From Siphonodentalium dalli (lineage: Eukaryota > Mollusca > Scaphopoda > Gadilida > Siphonodentaliidae), in contig CP136063.1 of NCBI GenBank assembly GCA_032622095.1, positions 118,876,723 to 118,940,722 of the forward strand: DNA of 64,000 bases, in the 5' to 3' direction. Under the pieces are notes generated by a model, which saw nothing but the letters and a program-made list of their open reading frames with translations, did not search any database and was not told where the DNA came from. This document shows, in pieces, positions 59,601 through 64,000 of the stretch (positions are counted from its first letter, which is position 1; the number at the start of each line of letters is the position of its first letter). Both the position numbers and the translations under genes were made by a program.

Positions 59601-62600
59601 AAATATATGGGTCGAAGTTGGACTACATTCACCGTTGTGTAATAAAAGGACCACACGCAGTTCGAAATATTGGTTGTATGGGTCATCCCGAACTTGTGAA
59701 TATGGTGATAGGTCGAAATATTACTGTTATAGTCATTTGGGCAAATTTCACAGTGCGGATACGCCCTTAATTGACAAATAAATGGATCGAAGTTGGACTA
59801 CATTCACCGTTGTGTAATAAAAGGACCACACGCAGTTCGAAATATTGGTTGTATGGGTCATCCCGAACTTGTGAATATGGTGATAGGTCGAAATATTACT
59901 GTTATAGTCATTTGGGCAAATTTCACAGTGCGAATACGCCCTTAATTGACAAATATATGGATCGAAGTTGGACTACATTCACCGTTGTGTAATAAAAGGA
60001 CCACACGCAGTTCGAAATATTGGTTGTATGGGTCATCCCGAACTTGTGAATATGGTGATAGGTCGAAATATTACTGTTATAGTCATTTGGGCAAATTTCA
60101 CAGTGCGGATACGCCCTTAATTGACAAATATATGGATCGAAGTTGGACTACATTGACAGTGGTGTAATAAAAGTACCACACGCAGTTCGAAATAGTGGTT
60201 GTATGGTCATCCCGAACTTGTGAATATCGTGATAGGTCGAAATATTTCTGTTATAGTCATTTGGGCAAATTTCACAGTGCGAATACGCCCTTAATTGACA
60301 AATATATGGATCGAAGTTGGACTACATTCACCGTTGTGTAATAAAGGGACCACACGCAGTTCGAGATAGTGGTTGTATGGTCATCCCGAACTTGTGAATA
60401 TCGTGATATGTCAAAATATTACTGTTATAGTCATTTGGGCTAATTTCACAGTGCGGATACGCCCTTAATTGACACATATATAGATCGAAGTTGGACTACA
60501 TTCACCGTTGTGTAATAAAAGGACCACACGCAGTTCGAAATATTGGTTATATTGGTCATCCCGAACTTGTGAATATCTTGATTGGTCAAAATATTATAGT
60601 TATAGTCATTTGAACCAATTCTACAGTGCGGATACGCCCTTGATTGACAAATTCATGGGTTGAAGATGGACTACATTGACAGTGGTGTAATAAAAGTACC
60701 ACACGCAGTTCGAAATAGTGGTGGTATGGTCATCCCGAACTTGTGAATATCGTGATATGTCAAAATATTACTGTTATAGTCATTTGGGCAAATTTCACAG
60801 TGCGGATACGCCCTTAATTGACAAATATATAGATCGAAGTTGGACTACATTCACCGTTGTGTAATAAAAGGACCACACGCAGTTCGAAATATTGGTTATA
60901 TGGGTCATCCCGAACTTGTGAATATGGTGATTGGTCGAAGTATTACTGTTATAGTCATTTGGGCAAATTTCACAGTGCGGATACGCCCTTAATTGACAAA
61001 TATATGGATCGAAGTTGGACTACATTCACTGTTGTGTAATAAAAGGACCACACGCAGTTCGAAATATTGGTTGTATGGGTCATCCCGAACTTGTGAATAT
61101 GGTGATAGGTCGAAATATTACTGTTATAGTCATTTGGGCAAATTTCACAGTGCGAATACGCCCTTAATTGACAAATATATGGATCGAAGTTGGACTACAT
61201 TCACCGTTGTGTAATAAAAGGACCACACGCAGTTCGAAATATTGGTTGTATGGGTCATCCCGAACTTGTGAATATGGTGATAGGTCGAAATATTACCGTT
61301 ATAGTCATTTGGGCAAATTTCACAGTGCGGATACGCCCTTAATTGACAAATATATGGATCGAAGTTGGACTACATTGACAGTGGTGTAATAAAAGTACCA
61401 CACGCAGTTCGAAATAGTGGTTGTATGGTCATCCCGAACTTGTGAATATCGTGATAGGTCGAAATATTACTGTTATAGTCATTTGGGCAAATTTCACAGT
61501 GCGAATACGCCCGTAATTGACAAATATATGGATCGAAGTTGGACTACATTCACCGTTGTGTAATAAAGGGACCACACGCAGTTCGAGATAGTGGTTGTAT
61601 GGTCATCCCGAACTTGTGAATATCGTGATATGTCAAAATATTACTGTTATAGTCATTTGGGCTAATTTCACAGTGCGGATACGCCCTTAATTGACACATA
61701 TATAGATCGAAGTTGGACTACATTCACCGTTGTGTAATAAAAGGACCACACGCAGTTCGAAATATTGGTTATATTGGTCATCCCGAACTTGTGAATATCG
61801 TGATAGGTCAAAATATTATAGTTATAGTCATTTGAACCAACTCTACAGTGCGGATACGCCCTTGATTGACAAATTCATGGGTTGAAGATGGACTACATTG
61901 ACAGTGGTGTAATAAAAGTACCACTCGCAGTTCGAAATAGTGGTGGTATGGTCATCCCGAACTTGTGAATATCGTGATATGTCGAAATATTACTGTTATA
62001 GTCATTTGGGCAAATTTCACAGTGCGGATACGCCCTTAATTGACAAATATATAGATCGAAGTTGGACTACATTCACCGTTGTGTAATAAAAGGACCACAC
62101 GCAGTTCGAAATATTGGTTATATGGGTCATCCCGAACTTGTGAATATGGTGATAGGTCGAAGTATTACTGTTATAGTCATTTGGGCAAATTTCACAGTGC
62201 GGATACGCCCTTAATTGACAAATATATGGATCGAAGTTGGACTACATTCACTGTTGTGTAATAAAAGGACCACACGCAGTTCGAAATATTGGTTGTATGG
62301 GTCATCCCGAACTTGTGAATATGGTGATAGGTCGAAATATTACTGTTATAGTCATTTGGGCAAATTTCACAGTGCGAATACGCCCTTAATTGACAAATAT
62401 ATGGATCGAAGTTGGACTACATTCACCGTTGTGTAATAAAAGGACCACACGCAGTTCGAAATATTGGTTGTATGGGTCATCCCGAACTTGTGAATATCGT
62501 GATAGGTCGAAATATTACTGTTATAGTCATTTGGGCAAATTTCACAGTGCGGATACGCCCTTAATTGACAAATATATGGATCGATGTTGGAGTACATTCA

Positions 62601-62843
62601 CCGTTGTGTAATAAAAGGACCACACGCAGTTCGAAATATTGGTTGTATGGGTCATCCCGAACTTGTGAATATGGTGATAGGTCGAAATATTACTGTTATA
62701 GTCATTTGGGCAAATTTCACAGTGCGGATACGCCCTTAATTGACAAATATATGGATCGAAGTTGGACTACATTGACCGTTGTGAAAGAAAAGGACCACAC
62801 GCAGTTCGAAATATTGGTTATATGGGTCATCCCGAACTTGTGC
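53699..62843 (+). repeat. satellite 1, right arm, opposite orientation
   Basis: About 52 monomers of the same family, inverted relative to the left arm. The switch occurs at about 53698/53699, where a broken minus unit (tagtccaattt) meets a plus unit (gacagtgatgtaataaaag). Higher-order repeats here are 872 bp (57677/58549/59421; private variant gttcgtaatagtgg at 57219, 58091 and 58963) and 1222 bp (60993/62215; ttcgagatagtgg near 60360 and 61582), equal to 5 and 7 monomers. Confidence 0.97.
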
Positions 62844-63660
62844 GTGGCTCGTGATTATTGTAGAATGGGTACATTTTAATGAGTTTGCGAAATTTCAGTA
62901 CCCATAGTGCAGTGGAAAGTGCGCATGGGCTCTTGATGTGGGGTCATAGTGTCATATTGGGTTAAACGAGATTTCCGTGACTCGTGATGACCAAGAATTT
63001 AGGAATTCGAACTGCGTGGCTTGCAATTATTGTAGAGTGGGTACATCTTAATTAGTGTGCGAAAGTTCAGTGATGACCCAGAATATAGGAATTCGAGCTG
63101 CGTGGCTCGTGATTATTGTAGAGTGGGTACATCTTAATGAGTGTGCGAAATTTCAGTACCAAGAGTGCAGTGGAAAGTGCGCACGGGCTCTTAAGGTGGG
63201 GTCGTGGTGTCATATTGGGTTAAACGAGGTTTCCGTGACTCGTGATGACCCATAATATATGAGTTCGAACTCCGTGGCTCGTGATTATTGTAGAGTGGGT
63301 AAATCTTAATGAGTGTGCGAAATTTCAGTGCCCATAGTGCAGTGGAAAGTGCCCACGGGCTCTAAATGTGGGGTCATGGTGTCATATTGGGTAAAACTAT
63401 GTATCCGCGACCCGTGATGACCCAGAATATAGGGAGTTCGAACTGCGTAGCTCGTGATTATTGTAGGATCGTTACATGCCGATGACGTTGCCAAATTTCA
63501 GCTACCATAGTTGAGATGAAAGTTCGCAAGGGTTCATAATGTGGGGTCAGATTTTCCTATTGCGTGAAACTAGGTATCCGTGACCCGTGGTGACCCTGAA
63601 TATGGCAGTGGTTATTGTAGATTTGGTATCTGTCGATGAGCATTCCAAATTTCAGGACCC
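62844..63660 (-). repeat. flanking satellite 2, right copy (inverted)
   Basis: Reverse complement of 39728-40537, about 99% identical by eye (for example at least six single-base differences). It meets satellite 1 at cttgtg|cgtggctcg. Confidence 0.9.
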
Positions 63661-64000
63661 AGTGTGGTCCGGTAAATGCACACAATGCACATTGGGATAA
63701 TATATTGATAACAAACGCTCTTTATTGCTAAAAGTTAGTGCCTCTTCAGGTCATTTGGTGTCAACACCACCCTGTCGTGAAATTCACCGCGTAATTTTTT
63801 CTTTTGTGTACCACATTGCTTGCATATTTTCTGGGCTGAATAATAAACGCTCTCTGCATATCGTGCAATTGATTAATACCCCTTTAAGTCATATGAGGTC
63901 AAATGTGCCTATTCCATAACATTACCCTTGTCAAGTGACTAATCTGTACTAACGTTTCTACATATCGTCTAATCGTATAATGAACGCTATTTATTGTTCA
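63661..64000. repeat. degenerate outer repeat, right copy (runs off the window)
   Basis: Inverted copy of 39380-39727. The last bases (tgaacgctatttattgttca) are the exact complement of 39380-39399, so the inverted repeat continues past the window edge. Confidence 0.9.

Larger units (their letters stand above)
39380..64000. repeat. giant inverted repeat (satellite palindrome)
   Basis: 39380 pairs with 64000, and 40538 with 62843; the inversion centre in the array is near 53698. Outer arms are co-linear for 1.16 kb with one length difference, while the satellite arms differ in length (13.2 and 9.1 kb). It may be a real palindrome or a product of assembly. Confidence 0.9.

Noticed and set aside
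40538-62843. CRISPR-like array
   Set aside because: The whole 175-bp unit is repeated with no unique spacers, in a eukaryotic genome.
40538-62843. CENP-B box
   Set aside because: I looked for TTCGnnnnAnnCGGG in both orientations. The closest words (ttcggg, ttcgaactgcgtg) do not fit.
40501-62879. Dozens of repeated ORFs of 60-108 codons (for example TNIWIEVGLHSPLCNKRTTR)
   Set aside because: They are the same satellite monomer read in frame. The 174-175-bp period and the lack of a start context, splice sites or conservation beyond the repeat argue against coding.
1-64000. tRNA, rRNA or other structured RNA genes
   Set aside because: I found no cloverleaf, rRNA or snRNA-like sequence by eye. 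A covariance search would be needed to exclude them fully.

Overview
This is a window of a large, AT-rich, intron- and repeat-rich animal genome; there are no bacterial-type operons. The only host gene I can recognise is an animal (kkv/lophotrochozoan-type) chitin synthase on the minus strand. Chitin synthases are absent from mammals and common in molluscs, annelids, brachiopods, arthropods and cnidarians. The long introns and the CR1/L2-like LINEs fit a marine invertebrate, perhaps a lophotrochozoan, but I cannot name the species.

Layout. (1) 1744-38225, minus strand: eight exons of one chitin synthase gene. From 5' to 3' they are 38225-37995, 35883-35789, 32040-31899, 15092-14939, 13104-12964, 10381-10246, 7296-6877 and 3103-1744. 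Reading phases agree at the first six junctions; the seventh is unresolved. The 5' part of the gene is not found in the window. Its introns carry everything else in the left 38 kb. (2) The 16.8-kb intron 15093-31898 holds three minus-strand LINE copies. LINE-A (about 15530-19330) is nearly complete but decayed. LINE-C (about 21645-29966) is old and frameshifted. LINE-B (22979-25733) is inserted inside LINE-C with a 12-bp target-site duplication; removing it restores the LINE-C frame. A 129-bp LINE fragment (14796-14924) sits just inside the next intron, beside a 5' splice site. Foldback/MITE elements, a nested MITE pair (30052-30745), minisatellites and microsatellites fill much of the rest.

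(3) 39050-64000: a giant inverted repeat made of satellite DNA. The core is a 174-175-bp satellite (about 128 monomers) running on the minus strand from 40538 to about 53698 and on the plus strand from there to 62843. It has higher-order repeats of about 2617, 1570, 1222 and 872 bp (15, 9, 7 and 5 monomers). It is flanked on both sides by a related but oppositely oriented older satellite, and outside that by a degenerate repeat of about 140 bp. The outer 1.16 kb of the two arms is about 99% identical in inverted orientation and runs off the right edge of the window.

Function. The chitin synthase keeps its hallmark catalytic motifs (FDDAF, DGD, QGEDRW, QRRRW) and the C-terminal membrane domain, so the visible part looks like a working enzyme. 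The LINEs supplied insertions but look mostly inactive, apart from the uninterrupted reverse transcriptase ORF of the 5'-truncated LINE-B. The satellite region looks like a centromeric, pericentromeric or heterochromatic block, or partly an assembly product. The many short ORFs inside it are by-products of the monomer sequence.
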